Source of the DNA: Stagnimonas sp.
GTDB lineage: Bacteria; Pseudomonadota; Gammaproteobacteria; Nevskiales; Nevskiaceae
Assembly (NCBI GenBank): GCA_030696045.1
Contig: JAUYNO010000034.1
Span: forward strand, 1 to 64,000
DNA length: 64,000 nucleotides
Reading direction: 5' to 3'
The position numbers and the translations under genes were made by a program. This document shows positions 29,150 to 38,692 of the stretch, piece by piece (the stretch's first letter is position 1; each line of letters opens with the position of its first letter). The notes under the pieces are model-generated. The model did not search any database. It was not told the origin of the DNA and saw only the letters and a program-made list of their open reading frames with translations.

Positions 29150-30733
29150 ATGGCCATGCACCGCCGTCAGTTCCTGCAAGCCGGCCTCGCCGTCGCCGGC
29201 TGCTTCGCCCTGGGGCGGGACTTCTGGAAGCGCGCCTATGCCGCTCCGGTGGTGATCGGCCCCGGCCCCTATGGCGAACTGCTGCCGCCGGATGCCAACG
29301 GCCTGCAGCTGCCGGCCGGCTTCCGCAGCCGCAAGCTCGCCACCGCCTACAGCGAGGTGCTGCGCGCCGACGGCGGTTCCACCGGCTTCGTGTTTCCGCG
29401 CGCGCCCGACGGCGGCGGCGTGATCCCGCAGCCCGACGGCGGCTGGATCTACGTCAGCAATTCGGAGATTCCGATCATCGCCGACGAGTTCCCCGCCTCC
29501 ACCGAGCAGGGCAGTTGCAGCGCCATCCGCTTCGACCCGGCCGGCCAGGTGGTCGACGCCTACACGATTCTCGAAGGCACCAACAACAACTGCGCCGGCG
29601 GCGTCACGCCCTGGGGCAGCTGGCTGTCCTGCGAGGAAAACCTCGGCGGCTTCGTCTACGAATGCGATCCCACCGGGCTCAATCCGGCGCTGCGTCTGGC
29701 GGCGATGGGCCAGTTCAATCACGAGGCTGCCGCCGTCGACCCCATCGGCAAGGCCATCTACCTGACCGAGGATGCGCCCGACAGCGCCTTCTACCGTTTC
29801 ATCCCCGCCAGCTGGCCGGACGAAGGCGCGCCGAACCTGCTGCTGGGTACGCTCGAAGTCGCGGTGGTGGGTGACCAGCCGCCCATCCGCGTGCCCTATG
29901 GCAGCGACATCGCCGACGGCCTGGAGCAACTGGGCATCGACCCTGACGACCTGCCGATCTCCAGCGAGATCATCGAGACCGAGCCGGGCGCGGTGCAGTG
30001 GCTGCCCGTCCCCAATCCGCTCGGCCTGCCGATCAATTGCCGGGACCAGGTGCCAACCGCCGCCGTGTTCAAGGGCGGCGAGGGTGTCTGGTACGACGAC
30101 GGCATGGTGTTCTTCACCTGCAAGGGCAGCAACCGGGTCTGGGGCTACGACACCGTCGCGGCGACGATGGAGATCGTCTACGACGCCGCCAGCCTGGGCC
30201 CCGAGGCGCCGCTCACCGGTGTCGACAACCTGCTGGTGCATCCCGCCAGCCACGACCTGCTGGTGGCCGAGGACGGCGGCAACATGGAGATCGTGCTGCT
30301 CACCCACGAGAGCCGCGAGGTCGCGCCCCTGCTGCGCTATCCGGTGCCGCACTCCGAGCTGACCGGCCTGGCGCTGTCGCCCGACGGCACCCGGCTCTAC
30401 TTCGCCAGCCAAGCCAAGCGGCATAGCGTCGACGAGGCGACGGGCAAGACCATCTACGGCGAAATCTTCGAGATCAGCGGCCCCTTTCGTGGCAGCCCGG
30501 CCGCGCCGCCGCCACCCGTCCCGCCGCCGACGCCGGACCCGGCCCCCGCGCCCCAGGCACCGGCCAGCGGCCGCTTCGGCGGTGGCGCCATGGGCCTGGG
30601 GCTGGGCGCGCTCACGGCAGCGGCCCTGCTCCGCAAAGCACTGGCCGCGACGATGGCCGAGGCCGCGAGCGAGCGCAGTCCTGCGGTGGTGGAAGGCCAG
30701 CCCGGCGAGTCCACGCCCGAAGAACCCTCGTGA
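29150..30733 (+). CDS. phoX: PhoX-family alkaline phosphatase (DUF839), copy 1
   Basis: Secreted Ca/Fe-dependent phosphomonoesterase of 527 residues. Tat signal HRRQFLQ at 4-10, with a likely signal-peptidase site after AYA (about 31). A VAGC at 15-18 could also be read as a lipobox, so lipidation is not excluded. The DUF839/PhoX pattern is clear: GGWIYVSNSE, NNNCAGGVTPWGSWLSCEEN, FNHEAAAVDP, FKGGEGVWYDDGMVFFTCKG and GVDNLLVHPASHDLLVAEDGG. A Pro-rich linker then leads to SGRFGGG, a hydrophobic helix, basic residues and an unusually long acidic tail. Third element of a TonB receptor-phoX-hupE unit. Confidence 0.88.
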   Translation: MAMHRRQFLQAGLAVAGCFALGRDFWKRAYAAPVVIGPGPYGELLPPDANGLQLPAGFRSRKLATAYSEVLRADGGSTGFVFPRAPDGGGVIPQPDGGWIYVSNSEIPIIADEFPASTEQGSCSAIRFDPAGQVVDAYTILEGTNNNCAGGVTPWGSWLSCEENLGGFVYECDPTGLNPALRLAAMGQFNHEAAAVDPIGKAIYLTEDAPDSAFYRFIPASWPDEGAPNLLLGTLEVAVVGDQPPIRVPYGSDIADGLEQLGIDPDDLPISSEIIETEPGAVQWLPVPNPLGLPINCRDQVPTAAVFKGGEGVWYDDGMVFFTCKGSNRVWGYDTVAATMEIVYDAASLGPEAPLTGVDNLLVHPASHDLLVAEDGGNMEIVLLTHESREVAPLLRYPVPHSELTGLALSPDGTRLYFASQAKRHSVDEATGKTIYGEIFEISGPFRGSPAAPPPPVPPPTPDPAPAPQAPASGRFGGGAMGLGLGALTAAALLRKALAATMAEAASERSPAVVEGQPGESTPEEPS

Positions 30734-30850
30734 AGCGGCATGCGATGGCGCAGCGATGCATCCGGATCGGGCAGGGCTTCGATGCCGGCCAGACATCCTG
30801 GCACCGGTGCCGTTCCTAGGGCCGCTGCCGTGGCGCGCGCGATGTGCCCC

Positions 30851-31996
30851 ATGAAGCCGCTGAGCCCGCTCGCCGGCGCACTCTGCGTTCTGCTGCTGCC
30901 ACTGGCGGCGCTGGCGCACCAGCCCGGCAGCTCGCGGCTGGTGCTGCTGGTGCAGGACCGTGGCGCCGCCGAGCTGCGCTGGGATGTCGCCCTCGCCGAC
31001 GCCGACCTCGCCGTGCAGCTCGATGCGCACGGCAACCGCGATGGCGTGGTCGACCCCGCCGAGGTCGCGGCCGGCGAGGCCGTGCTGTTTGCCTACGCCG
31101 AGTCGCGCCTGCAGCTGGCGGCCGAGGGCCGCGACTGTCCGCTCAGCCGCCGCCGCCCGCTGCAAGTCGCCACCCGCCCCGACGGCCGCTCGCTGGTGCT
31201 GCGCTTCACGGCCCGGTGCCCGGCGGGCGCGGCCATCACCCTGCATTCGCAACTGCTGGTGGATGCCGATGCCGGCCATCGCAGCCTCCTGCGCGCGCAA
31301 TGGGGCCAGGCCGTGCCACAGGCCGGCGTGCTGAGCGCGGAACGGCCACGCTACACGCTGCGCACGCAACGCGCGCCCATGCAGACCTTCAGCGCCTACT
31401 TTCGCGAAGGCATCCACCATGTGCGGACCGGCTGGGATCACCTGCTGTTCCTGCTGGGCCTGTTCCTGCCGGTGGCCCTGCGCTGGAGCGGCCACCGCTG
31501 GCAGCCCCTGGACTCGCCCCGGCAGGCACTGCGACAGGCCAGCGTCGTCGTCACCGCCTTCACCCTCGCCCATGCCGCCACGCTCTGCCTCGCGGCACTC
31601 GGCGTGCTGGCGCTGCCGACCCGCTGGGTGGAAAGCGCGGTGGCGGCCTCGGTGCTGTTCACCGGTCTCAACAACCTGCACCCCGTTGTGACACGGCGGC
31701 TGTGGCTGCTCGCCGCCGCCTTCGGCCTGATCCACGGCAGCGCCATCGCCGGCGCGCTGCTGGAACTCGGCCTGCCAGCCGAGGGCCGCGTCTGGGCGCT
31801 GCTTGGGTTCAATCTCGGTGTTGAGGCCGCGCAGCTTGGGCTGGTGCTGCTTGGACTCCCGATGGCGCTCGCGCTGCGCCGCTGGCGTGGCTATGTGCCG
31901 GCAATCCTTGTTCCTGGTTCGGCGCTTGTCGCCTTGGCAGGGCTCATCTGGTTTTTGGATCGCGCGCTGGACCTGGACTGGATTCTGCCGATCTGA
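30851..31996 (+). CDS. HupE/UreJ family membrane protein
   Basis: A 381-residue protein with a signal peptide (GALCVLLLPLAALAHQ). It has a periplasmic beta domain of about 150 residues, then a six- or seven-helix membrane domain. The membrane domain begins with GIHHVRTGWDHLLFLLGLFLP, the hallmark of HupE/UreJ_2, and has further conserved histidines in FTLAHAATL and FGLIHGSAIAG. The family is linked to metal (Ni) transport or accessory functions, but this subgroup is uncharacterised. The ATG at 30851 is preferred because it starts the signal peptide. It lies 117 bases after phoX on the same strand, possibly serving metal supply. Confidence 0.75.
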   Translation: MKPLSPLAGALCVLLLPLAALAHQPGSSRLVLLVQDRGAAELRWDVALADADLAVQLDAHGNRDGVVDPAEVAAGEAVLFAYAESRLQLAAEGRDCPLSRRRPLQVATRPDGRSLVLRFTARCPAGAAITLHSQLLVDADAGHRSLLRAQWGQAVPQAGVLSAERPRYTLRTQRAPMQTFSAYFREGIHHVRTGWDHLLFLLGLFLPVALRWSGHRWQPLDSPRQALRQASVVVTAFTLAHAATLCLAALGVLALPTRWVESAVAASVLFTGLNNLHPVVTRRLWLLAAAFGLIHGSAIAGALLELGLPAEGRVWALLGFNLGVEAAQLGLVLLGLPMALALRRWRGYVPAILVPGSALVALAGLIWFLDRALDLDWILPI

Positions 31997-32090
31997 TCTC
32001 GGCATCCCCCCAAAAAAAGCCAATAGTCATCTGCTCATACTTGGCGACCGTCCACTGTCAGCCTGAAGCCGCCGGTTGGACCTCACCTCG

Positions 32091-33896
32091 CTAACGCCAA
32101 AGGGCAATTGGGAGCAAATCCCATGCAAATAGAAGGGCGCAGAACTGGAGGACAAGGACTGTCGCCAGGAGGTCGGCCCTCCACGAGGCGGCTACGGTCC
32201 GCTGGTGATAGACCCATCCCAGCTGACCGACTATCAGTACAGGGAGTGATACGAACGCGACATACAAAGTGCCACTGCCAAGCGTGAGGTCGCCGAGTTC
32301 AATGAAGGGCTGTAGGGCAAACATGGGAACCGGGAGGAGCAAGAGCAGGATGGCGACAGATGCGGGTTGAAGCATGCGGACCCCATGCTTGATTCGCCGC
32401 GCGGGAATGACGATGAGCCAATACCCGAGTCCCGCCAATCCCAGTAGAACGCTGAACCAGATCGAGGCATGCCAAATCGAACTGACACGGCGCATCGTGC
32501 CGTTGTGGTCCGTGATGTAGCGATTGCCTTGGGTGTCGGACAGCAGCACGTGCGAGGCACGACTGCGATCACCTCTCTGCAACAGCTTGTCTCCGACAAC
32601 GAACATTAATTGGGATTCACCCCATGCCGGCGTGAGCGCCGCCGTTTGCGGGCCGGCTTCTAGATACGTGCTGCTTCCCAGCACATCGGCAAGGGAGGCG
32701 ATCTCGAATCGGCTGGGCGAAGGGATGTAGCGTCCGGTCCACTCGCTGGGGAGTCCGGCTAACCTGGGCAGGGTGTTTTTGGTATCGACGCCCAGCTCCT
32801 GAACCAGGCGGGCCTCCGTGCGTGCGTACTGTGCGGTCTCGCTGTCGGCATTGTGCGCAATAAAGAAAGCGCGCTGCTGCTCGGGGAAGATGCAAAACAT
32901 CGCACGATATCCGACGGTGCTTCCGCCGCGGCACGATCCGACTGCGCCGTAACGGTCTCTGGTCGTGAGCCCCAATCCGTCCCCAACGGTCAAGCCTGCG
33001 CGGGCGGCATGGGTTGTCGTCGGGTGCCCCATTGAGCGCAGCAGCGCAGCGTGAACGAAAGGCAGGCCACCCAGGCTTCCGTCACTCATCAGGAAACGGG
33101 CCAGCAGCGCCATATCACTTGCCGTGGTGGTGAACTGGGCTGCCGGGCGAACCGCTACCGGTATCGCCGGCATGGTGCTCAAGTCGCCCAGATGGCCCCA
33201 GGCCAGGCGTGGATCTGCGGCATCGACGCGCTGTGTCAAAAAACTGAAGCTGCTGTCTTGCATACCCAGCTTGCGTACGACCTCGCGGTCTGCCCAAGTC
33301 TCATAACGCTCGTTGACGACGGCCTCGATCACCATCCCGACCAGCGTGTAGCCAAGGTTTGAGTATGAATACTGAGTCCCCGGCTCGGTTCTGATGCGCA
33401 GGACGCTCGCGTCACGAGTGAACACATCAACAAGCGCCGTATCCGGCGTTGTCTTGGCGCTGAATATGTGCCAGAGACGCAGGTCCTCCAGTCCAGCCGT
33501 CTGGTCAAGCAGATGTCGCACTCGCACCGGACTGGTCGCAGACCACCGATTATTGAATTTGATCGCCGGCAGCACAGACTCTACTGAAGCGTCCAGGCTT
33601 ACCCGTCCCTCAGTGACGAGATGGAGCAGGCTGACCGCGAGCACCGTCTTGGTGATGGAGCCGACGTGGACCTTGGAGTCAGGACGAAGCAGGGCCTTTG
33701 TCGAGGCATCGAAGTACCCCGCTGCTCCAGTTCGAGTCTCTCCAGCGACCACAGTGGAATAGACCGCCCCCGCAAGGCGCTCCTCAATCAAGATCCGCTT
33801 CAGGTCTTGGTTCAGCGCGTCGCCTCTGTTGGCGAGCGCCTCCGCCTTTAGGGCGGGGTGCATGAACAATAGGACAAAGAAAAACAGCGATCTCAT
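32091..33896 (-). CDS. Serine hydrolase (class C beta-lactamase fold) with C-terminal membrane helices
   Basis: A 601-residue exported enzyme. It has a signal peptide (SLFFFVLLFMHPALKAEA), the catalytic motif SITK at 80-83 and YSN at 177-179, and a Gly-rich CRGGSTVGY in place of the KTG/HxG motif. About four membrane helices lie in the C-terminal 150 residues. It belongs to the beta-lactamase/esterase/D-aminopeptidase group (PF00144); the substrate is unknown. Start choice: the ATG at 33896 begins the signal peptide, while the frame extends to 34010. Base composition is visibly lower in GC than its neighbours, and it sits alone within the phosphatase island, suggesting transfer. Confidence 0.8.
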   Translation of the reverse strand: MRSLFFFVLLFMHPALKAEALANRGDALNQDLKRILIEERLAGAVYSTVVAGETRTGAAGYFDASTKALLRPDSKVHVGSITKTVLAVSLLHLVTEGRVSLDASVESVLPAIKFNNRWSATSPVRVRHLLDQTAGLEDLRLWHIFSAKTTPDTALVDVFTRDASVLRIRTEPGTQYSYSNLGYTLVGMVIEAVVNERYETWADREVVRKLGMQDSSFSFLTQRVDAADPRLAWGHLGDLSTMPAIPVAVRPAAQFTTTASDMALLARFLMSDGSLGGLPFVHAALLRSMGHPTTTHAARAGLTVGDGLGLTTRDRYGAVGSCRGGSTVGYRAMFCIFPEQQRAFFIAHNADSETAQYARTEARLVQELGVDTKNTLPRLAGLPSEWTGRYIPSPSRFEIASLADVLGSSTYLEAGPQTAALTPAWGESQLMFVVGDKLLQRGDRSRASHVLLSDTQGNRYITDHNGTMRRVSSIWHASIWFSVLLGLAGLGYWLIVIPARRIKHGVRMLQPASVAILLLLLPVPMFALQPFIELGDLTLGSGTLYVAFVSLPVLIVGQLGWVYHQRTVAASWRADLLATVLVLQFCALLFAWDLLPIALWR

Positions 33897-34237
33897 CGCG
33901 CTCTTCGAGCTCGCAGATGTCCCGCTTTCGATCAATGCAGTCGTCTGTCCGTAACGCGAGCTTGTATGCATGGTGCGCGACGCATAGCGCCCAATGGTGT
34001 CGCCGTCCACTAGACGGCTATCGAGACGTACTGAAATTGTTACTTATTTCGCACGTCCGCTTTTAGCACCGCTATCTGCTGGATGCCGATATGTGCAGCC
34101 CTCTCATTCTTGAGAGGCCGCGTGCAGTACTGCAAATGATGGCGCACCGCTTGACTGAGGGTGCGACCTTGGAGCTTTCCAGCATCTCTTACAGCGGGCT
34201 GCGCCTAGGCGCCAAGCGCAGCCCGCGCAAGCAAGCG
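33897..34237. other. Intergenic region with a strong hairpin
   Basis: No gene is supported here. The first 250 bases are relatively AT-rich, like the serine hydrolase gene, and probably hold its promoter. Near the right end GCGGGCTGCGC (34194-34204) pairs with GCGCAGCCCGC (34216-34226), placed 11 bases beyond the end of the purple-acid-phosphatase gene. It has no T-run on the minus strand, so its terminator role is tentative. Confidence 0.55.
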
Positions 34238-36784
34238 CTACTGCACCTCCGCCGTCGCCCCCTTGCCCTTGAGCGGCGCCTGCTGCAGGCAGACAAACCC
34301 CGGCATGGCCGCACGGCCCTCGTCCGGTTCGGCAAGGCAGGCGGCGGTGTAGGGGAAGGGTGCCAGCGCGAGTGCCGAGGCCTTCGAACGCTTGCCGGCC
34401 GCCGTGGCCTCGAACTTCGCCAGGTCCGGCATCTTGGCGATGACCGCCATGCCGTTGCCGGGGCTGAGGATCGGTTGCTTGGCGAGCGTCTGGCGCGCGC
34501 CGGTCTGGGTGACGATGTGGAAGCGGACGTTGTCGACGAAGGAGTCGTTGACCACGCCGTCCTGCTTCACGCCGCCCAGTTCGATCTCGACCTGGCGGGT
34601 GCCAGCCGGCAGCAGTAGCGAGCTGGCCTGGTCGATCCAGGCGCCGGTCTGGTTGACCAGCGGCTTCGATTGGGCGAGCACGGCGCCGCTGGCATCGAGC
34701 GCGCGGTAGCGCACGGTCGGCACGTCCCATTTGCTGAAGGTGCGCAGGGACGCGCGCAGCACGCCCAGGGCCTGGCCGGCGTCGATGGCGGCGGCGCTGG
34801 CGCTGACATCGACGGTCTGCACGGCGCGGGCGCGGTCGGCAACCTCGCCGGAGCAGCCGCCCACCGAGAAGAAGTAGGCGCCCTGCGGGGCGGTGACCAG
34901 GAAGGTCTGGGCGCCGCTGAACACGCCGAGATTTTCCTGCGCCGAGGAGCAGCCCAGGCTGGGGATGGCCTGCAGCGCGCCCTCGGCCACCGTCCAGCCG
35001 TCGATGCCGCCATCGGCACCGCCATTGCTGACCAGGTCGGGGCCCTCGCTGGTGCCGACCACCTCGAAGCAGCTTTCCGGCGAGAACGCCGACCAGGCCA
35101 GCTTGGGATCGCGGTAGCGTACCTGCCAGCAGTAGCTGCCGACGGCGAGGTAGGGCAGGCGCCAGTAGTCGACATCGATGTCGGCATTCAGGTTGCGGCG
35201 GAACCAGGCATTGCGCGCGCGCGTCTCGTTGCCCCAGACGTCCAGCAGCGGCGCGTCGTAGGTGCCCAGCATCTGCCGCAGCTGCCAGTGCGCCTCGTGC
35301 AGCGGGTCGCCGTCGGGATCGCTGTAGGCCGCGTGCAGCATCACCTCGGCGGTGCTGACGGTCGCCGTGGGCGTGACCGGCACCGGCGTCGCCGGGGCGG
35401 CGTTGTCGCCACCGATGTCGAAGACATCGCGCTGGGTCTCGTCGCTGAAGCCGTCGGTGTAGTCGATGCCATCGCTGCCGCCGCTGCGCCGCACCGCGTG
35501 CACGCGCGGCGTGCCGGTGGTCGCGAACTCGACGACGGAATAGCCGTATTCGTCCCAGCTCGATTCGAACTCGTCGTAGTCTGCCTGCTCGAACTCGCCC
35601 CAGTTGTCGATGTTGCCGCTGCCGGAGGCGCCGTTCATCCACAGGTGGCTGACGTCGCGCGACTGGCCTCGGCTGTAGGCATGGGTGTGGCCGAAGAAGT
35701 GGCCGCTGATGGCGCCGGTGTCGGCGCTGAACTGCTCCAGCAGGTCGACGTAGACGCAGCTCTGCTCGCTCTCGCCGGAAACCCAGAACTCGCTCTTGCA
35801 GGGCGCGTGCCACTGCGCGAACAGATAGTCCACGCCATCCGACGCGGCCTGGGTGATCTCGCGCTGGAACCAGACAGTCTGCTCGGCCAGCGCGTTGACG
35901 GCATTGGTGTTGAGGTTGGTCTGCCCGGTGAGCAGGCGCAGGTTCATGAAGTCGGTGCGGTACCACTCCTCCTTGTTCAGCAGCGCCCCCGAGTCCGGCA
36001 GGTCGAAGTAGATGAGGTAGTGCTTCAGGTCGTAGTCGTGGTTGCCGATGGCCGGGATGATCGGCACGTAGCGCCACAACGCCTCGCCCTTGCCGAAGAA
36101 CTCCTCGCGCCACTGCTTGATGTCCTCACCGTCGTTGACGATGTCGCCCGGGATGATGACGCCGTGGATGCGCTCGACGCAGACATTGATGTCGCCGCCG
36201 CAGTCCTTGGCGATCAGCCCCTCGTTGGTGACGCGCTTGATCCAGTCCGGGTTGTTGCCCTGGGTGTCGGAGATCACCATGAAGCGGGCGGTATCCGCGG
36301 CATCACCGACCGCCGGCCAGGTCTTGAAGCGCAGCAGCGGCGTGGTGCCGGCATCGGTCACCACGCGGTATTCGTGGGTGCTGTTGGAGGGCAGGCCCGT
36401 GAGGCGCGCGGTGTAGGGCGCGGCCTCGGTGGTGATGGTGCCGGAGGTATTGGACTGCACCGGCTCGATGGCGGCATCGACGCTCTGCCAGGCCGTCTCG
36501 CCCAGCTTGCGGTACTCCACCTTGGCGACCGTGGTCGCCGCCGCCGGCTCGAACATCACCACCATGCCGTTCGGGGTTGGGTGTTGCAGATAGGGATTGA
36601 CCAGGAAGCCGCTCAGCTCCGGCACCAGCGGCCCGGTCGTGGGTGGAGTCGGAACCGTGGGCGGCGTCACCGGCGGCTCGACCGGGCTGCTCGGTGGCAG
36701 CGAGGGACCGCAGGCGCTCAGCCACAGGGCAGCGGCGACCAGGCAGGGGGCGGAGGCAGCGCGGGGCAGGAGGTGCTGGAGCAT
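34238..36784 (-). CDS. Purple-acid-phosphatase-like metallophosphoesterase lipoprotein
   Basis: An 848-residue exported phosphoesterase. The signal peptide ends in a lipobox (WLSAC, Cys25). After a Pro-rich linker comes a fibronectin-like N-terminal domain (VEYRKLGETAWQ). The binuclear-metal core follows: VISDTQG, IIPGDIVNDGED, AIGNHDYD, FAQWHAPC and GHFFGHTHAYSRGQ. The C-terminal 350 residues are beta-rich and probably carbohydrate or surface binding. It begins nine bases after the phoD1 stop, so it is the second gene of that operon. Confidence 0.83.
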   Translation of the reverse strand: MLQHLLPRAASAPCLVAAALWLSACGPSLPPSSPVEPPVTPPTVPTPPTTGPLVPELSGFLVNPYLQHPTPNGMVVMFEPAAATTVAKVEYRKLGETAWQSVDAAIEPVQSNTSGTITTEAAPYTARLTGLPSNSTHEYRVVTDAGTTPLLRFKTWPAVGDAADTARFMVISDTQGNNPDWIKRVTNEGLIAKDCGGDINVCVERIHGVIIPGDIVNDGEDIKQWREEFFGKGEALWRYVPIIPAIGNHDYDLKHYLIYFDLPDSGALLNKEEWYRTDFMNLRLLTGQTNLNTNAVNALAEQTVWFQREITQAASDGVDYLFAQWHAPCKSEFWVSGESEQSCVYVDLLEQFSADTGAISGHFFGHTHAYSRGQSRDVSHLWMNGASGSGNIDNWGEFEQADYDEFESSWDEYGYSVVEFATTGTPRVHAVRRSGGSDGIDYTDGFSDETQRDVFDIGGDNAAPATPVPVTPTATVSTAEVMLHAAYSDPDGDPLHEAHWQLRQMLGTYDAPLLDVWGNETRARNAWFRRNLNADIDVDYWRLPYLAVGSYCWQVRYRDPKLAWSAFSPESCFEVVGTSEGPDLVSNGGADGGIDGWTVAEGALQAIPSLGCSSAQENLGVFSGAQTFLVTAPQGAYFFSVGGCSGEVADRARAVQTVDVSASAAAIDAGQALGVLRASLRTFSKWDVPTVRYRALDASGAVLAQSKPLVNQTGAWIDQASSLLLPAGTRQVEIELGGVKQDGVVNDSFVDNVRFHIVTQTGARQTLAKQPILSPGNGMAVIAKMPDLAKFEATAAGKRSKASALALAPFPYTAACLAEPDEGRAAMPGFVCLQQAPLKGKGATAEVQ

Positions 36785-36793
36785 GGGCGTCGA

Positions 36794-38527
36794 TCAGGGT
36801 GCTAGCGGAGGTGCGGTGGCGATGGGCGCGGTGGCCGCGCCCTCGCTCTGTCGTTTGCTGCCGTCGTCGCAACCCCAGGCCGCGCCAAAGGCCTCGCCTT
36901 CGGCCGCGCTGGTGATCTGCGGCACGTAGTACCACTCGCACTGCAGGCGCGCCGGCGTGATGTCGAGCAGGCAGTAGCCGCGCTGGGTGCCGTCGAAGTA
37001 CTTCAGCTGCGGGTTGGGCACCAGCACCGCGTCGTCGCTGGTGGGGAAGCTCGGAATCTGTTCGAAGCCCGGCGAGGTGATGCTGGGCACCACGTACTCC
37101 ACCCCGAGCGAGCCCGTGCTCTCGGTCGCGCCGGGAATGCCGGGCGTATAGACCAGCGGATTGTTCGGATCCGGCGTGAGTTCGTGCGCCCAGCTGCTGT
37201 GAATGTCGCCGGTCAGCACCACGACATTGGCGATGTCATTGCCGGCCATGAAGTCAAAGAGTCTGGTGCGGTCGGCCTGGTAGCCATCCCACTGGTCGTA
37301 GTTGAAATAGACGCTGGTGCCGCTGGCGTCCGGCCCGGGCACGACCTTGAACTGCGAAACCATCACCTGCTGGCCGACGATCTTCCACTTCACCGGCGCG
37401 TTGAGCAGGCGGTCTTCGAGGAAGGCGCGCTGCTCGTCGCCGAGCAGGGTGCGGGTCGGATCGGCGGCGACGGTATTGGCCGTGGGATCGGTGACGGCGG
37501 TGGGCTCGTCGCGGTCGTAGAGGCGGGTGTCGAGCATCACGAACTCGGCGAGGTCGCCATAGCCCAGGCGGCGCCATATCTTGTTGGTGTCGCCCGCGGT
37601 CGGCAGGCGGATCGGCATCCACTCGTCGTAGACGCGCTGGCCGAAGCCCTTGCGCTCCTGCCAGCTGCCTTCCGCGCCCTCGGTATGGTTGACGGCGCCG
37701 CTGGTGTAGGAGTTGTCGCAGGTCTCGTGGTCGTCCCAGACGGTGATGAAGGCCGTGTGGCGATGCAGCTCGCGCAGGTCGGCGTCGGTGCGCTTGTAGT
37801 AGTTGTGGCGGGCGCGGTAGTCGGCCAGGGTGATCATCTCGGTGGCCGGCTCGTAGGTCCGCACGCTGCCGTACTCGCCGTTGGCGTACTCGTAGATGTA
37901 GTCGCCCAGATGCAGGATCACGTCGAGGTCGGAGCGCTTGGCGAGCATGCGGTAGGCATTGAAATAGCCGTGCGCATACGACGAGCAGCTGACCACGCCG
38001 ACCCGGAGCCGCGCCGTCGCCGCGCCGGCGGCGGGAGCGGTCTTGGTACGGCCGATCACGCTCTTATGGCCCAGGGCCTCGAACTGGTAGTAGTAGGTGC
38101 TGGCCGGCGCCAGCTCGGTGAAGTCGATCTTGATGGTCCAGTCGCGCGCGCTGCTGGCGACCTGGCTGGCGCTGCCGACCAGCTGGCTCAGCGCCGGGTC
38201 GTGATAGACCTTGACCGTCACCGCGATGTCCTCGCTGGCGACCGGCGTGGCGCGGGTCCAGAGGATGACGGCGTTCGCCACCGGATCGCCCGAGGCGACG
38301 CCGTGCTGGAACGGCGAGTCCTTGGCCGGCGGCGGCGGTGGTGGCGGCGTGGGGCCGGCGGTTCCAGCGGTGGAGTCGCCCAGGGTGCTGTCGACACAGC
38401 TGCTCAGCACCGGCGCCGCCAGCGCCAGGCCGGCGAGGCTGCCGAGGCGCCCCAGGAAAGCGCGGCGCGAGAGGCCGCTGGGACGACGCAGGCGGAGACG
38501 GTTGCGGATACGGCGGGGGCCACTCAT
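36794..38527 (-). CDS. phoD: PhoD-family alkaline phosphatase, paralogue 1
   Basis: Ca/Fe-dependent phosphodiesterase/monoesterase of 577 residues. Twin-arginine signal SRRAFLG (20-26) followed by a lipobox LSSC (Cys44) indicates a Tat-exported lipoprotein. The PhoD core is complete: QHGVASGDPVANAVILWTRATP, HLGDYIYEY, FITVWDDHETCDNSY, MLDTRLYDRD and VVLTGDIHSSWAHEL. The ATG at 38527 is chosen because it begins the Tat signal. A candidate PHO box lies 76 bases upstream. First gene of a two-gene unit with the purple-acid-phosphatase-like enzyme. Confidence 0.9.
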   Translation of the reverse strand: MSGPRRIRNRLRLRRPSGLSRRAFLGRLGSLAGLALAAPVLSSCVDSTLGDSTAGTAGPTPPPPPPPAKDSPFQHGVASGDPVANAVILWTRATPVASEDIAVTVKVYHDPALSQLVGSASQVASSARDWTIKIDFTELAPASTYYYQFEALGHKSVIGRTKTAPAAGAATARLRVGVVSCSSYAHGYFNAYRMLAKRSDLDVILHLGDYIYEYANGEYGSVRTYEPATEMITLADYRARHNYYKRTDADLRELHRHTAFITVWDDHETCDNSYTSGAVNHTEGAEGSWQERKGFGQRVYDEWMPIRLPTAGDTNKIWRRLGYGDLAEFVMLDTRLYDRDEPTAVTDPTANTVAADPTRTLLGDEQRAFLEDRLLNAPVKWKIVGQQVMVSQFKVVPGPDASGTSVYFNYDQWDGYQADRTRLFDFMAGNDIANVVVLTGDIHSSWAHELTPDPNNPLVYTPGIPGATESTGSLGVEYVVPSITSPGFEQIPSFPTSDDAVLVPNPQLKYFDGTQRGYCLLDITPARLQCEWYYVPQITSAAEGEAFGAAWGCDDGSKRQSEGAATAPIATAPPLAP

Positions 38528-38602
38528 TGCGGAACCTTGATGGAATACGGGGAACGCAGGGCCATCCATGTCGTCTGCGGGGCGCAATCATGCCGGCCGC
38601 GT

Positions 38603-38620
38603 CTTGCAGCCTGGTGACAT
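38603..38620 (-). promoter_or_regulatory. Candidate PHO box before phoD1
   Basis: On the minus strand ATGTCAC-CAGG-CTGCAAG: 11-base period, 10 of 14 matches. CATGAT (38587-38592), a four-of-six -10, begins exactly ten bases after the box. The CAGG spacer is identical to that of the box at 27039. Confidence 0.45.
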
Positions 38621-38692
38621 CGCCGTCGGGTCGGCTGCCCGATCCGCCGCCGGCCGCCCCGGCTACAGCGCCCGCGCGGTCGCGGCCTGTGC

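Noticed and set aside
29108-32023. A 971-codon reverse frame opposite phoX1 and the HupE gene
   Set aside because: Antisense to well-supported genes and lacking any domain, export signal or ribosome-binding site.
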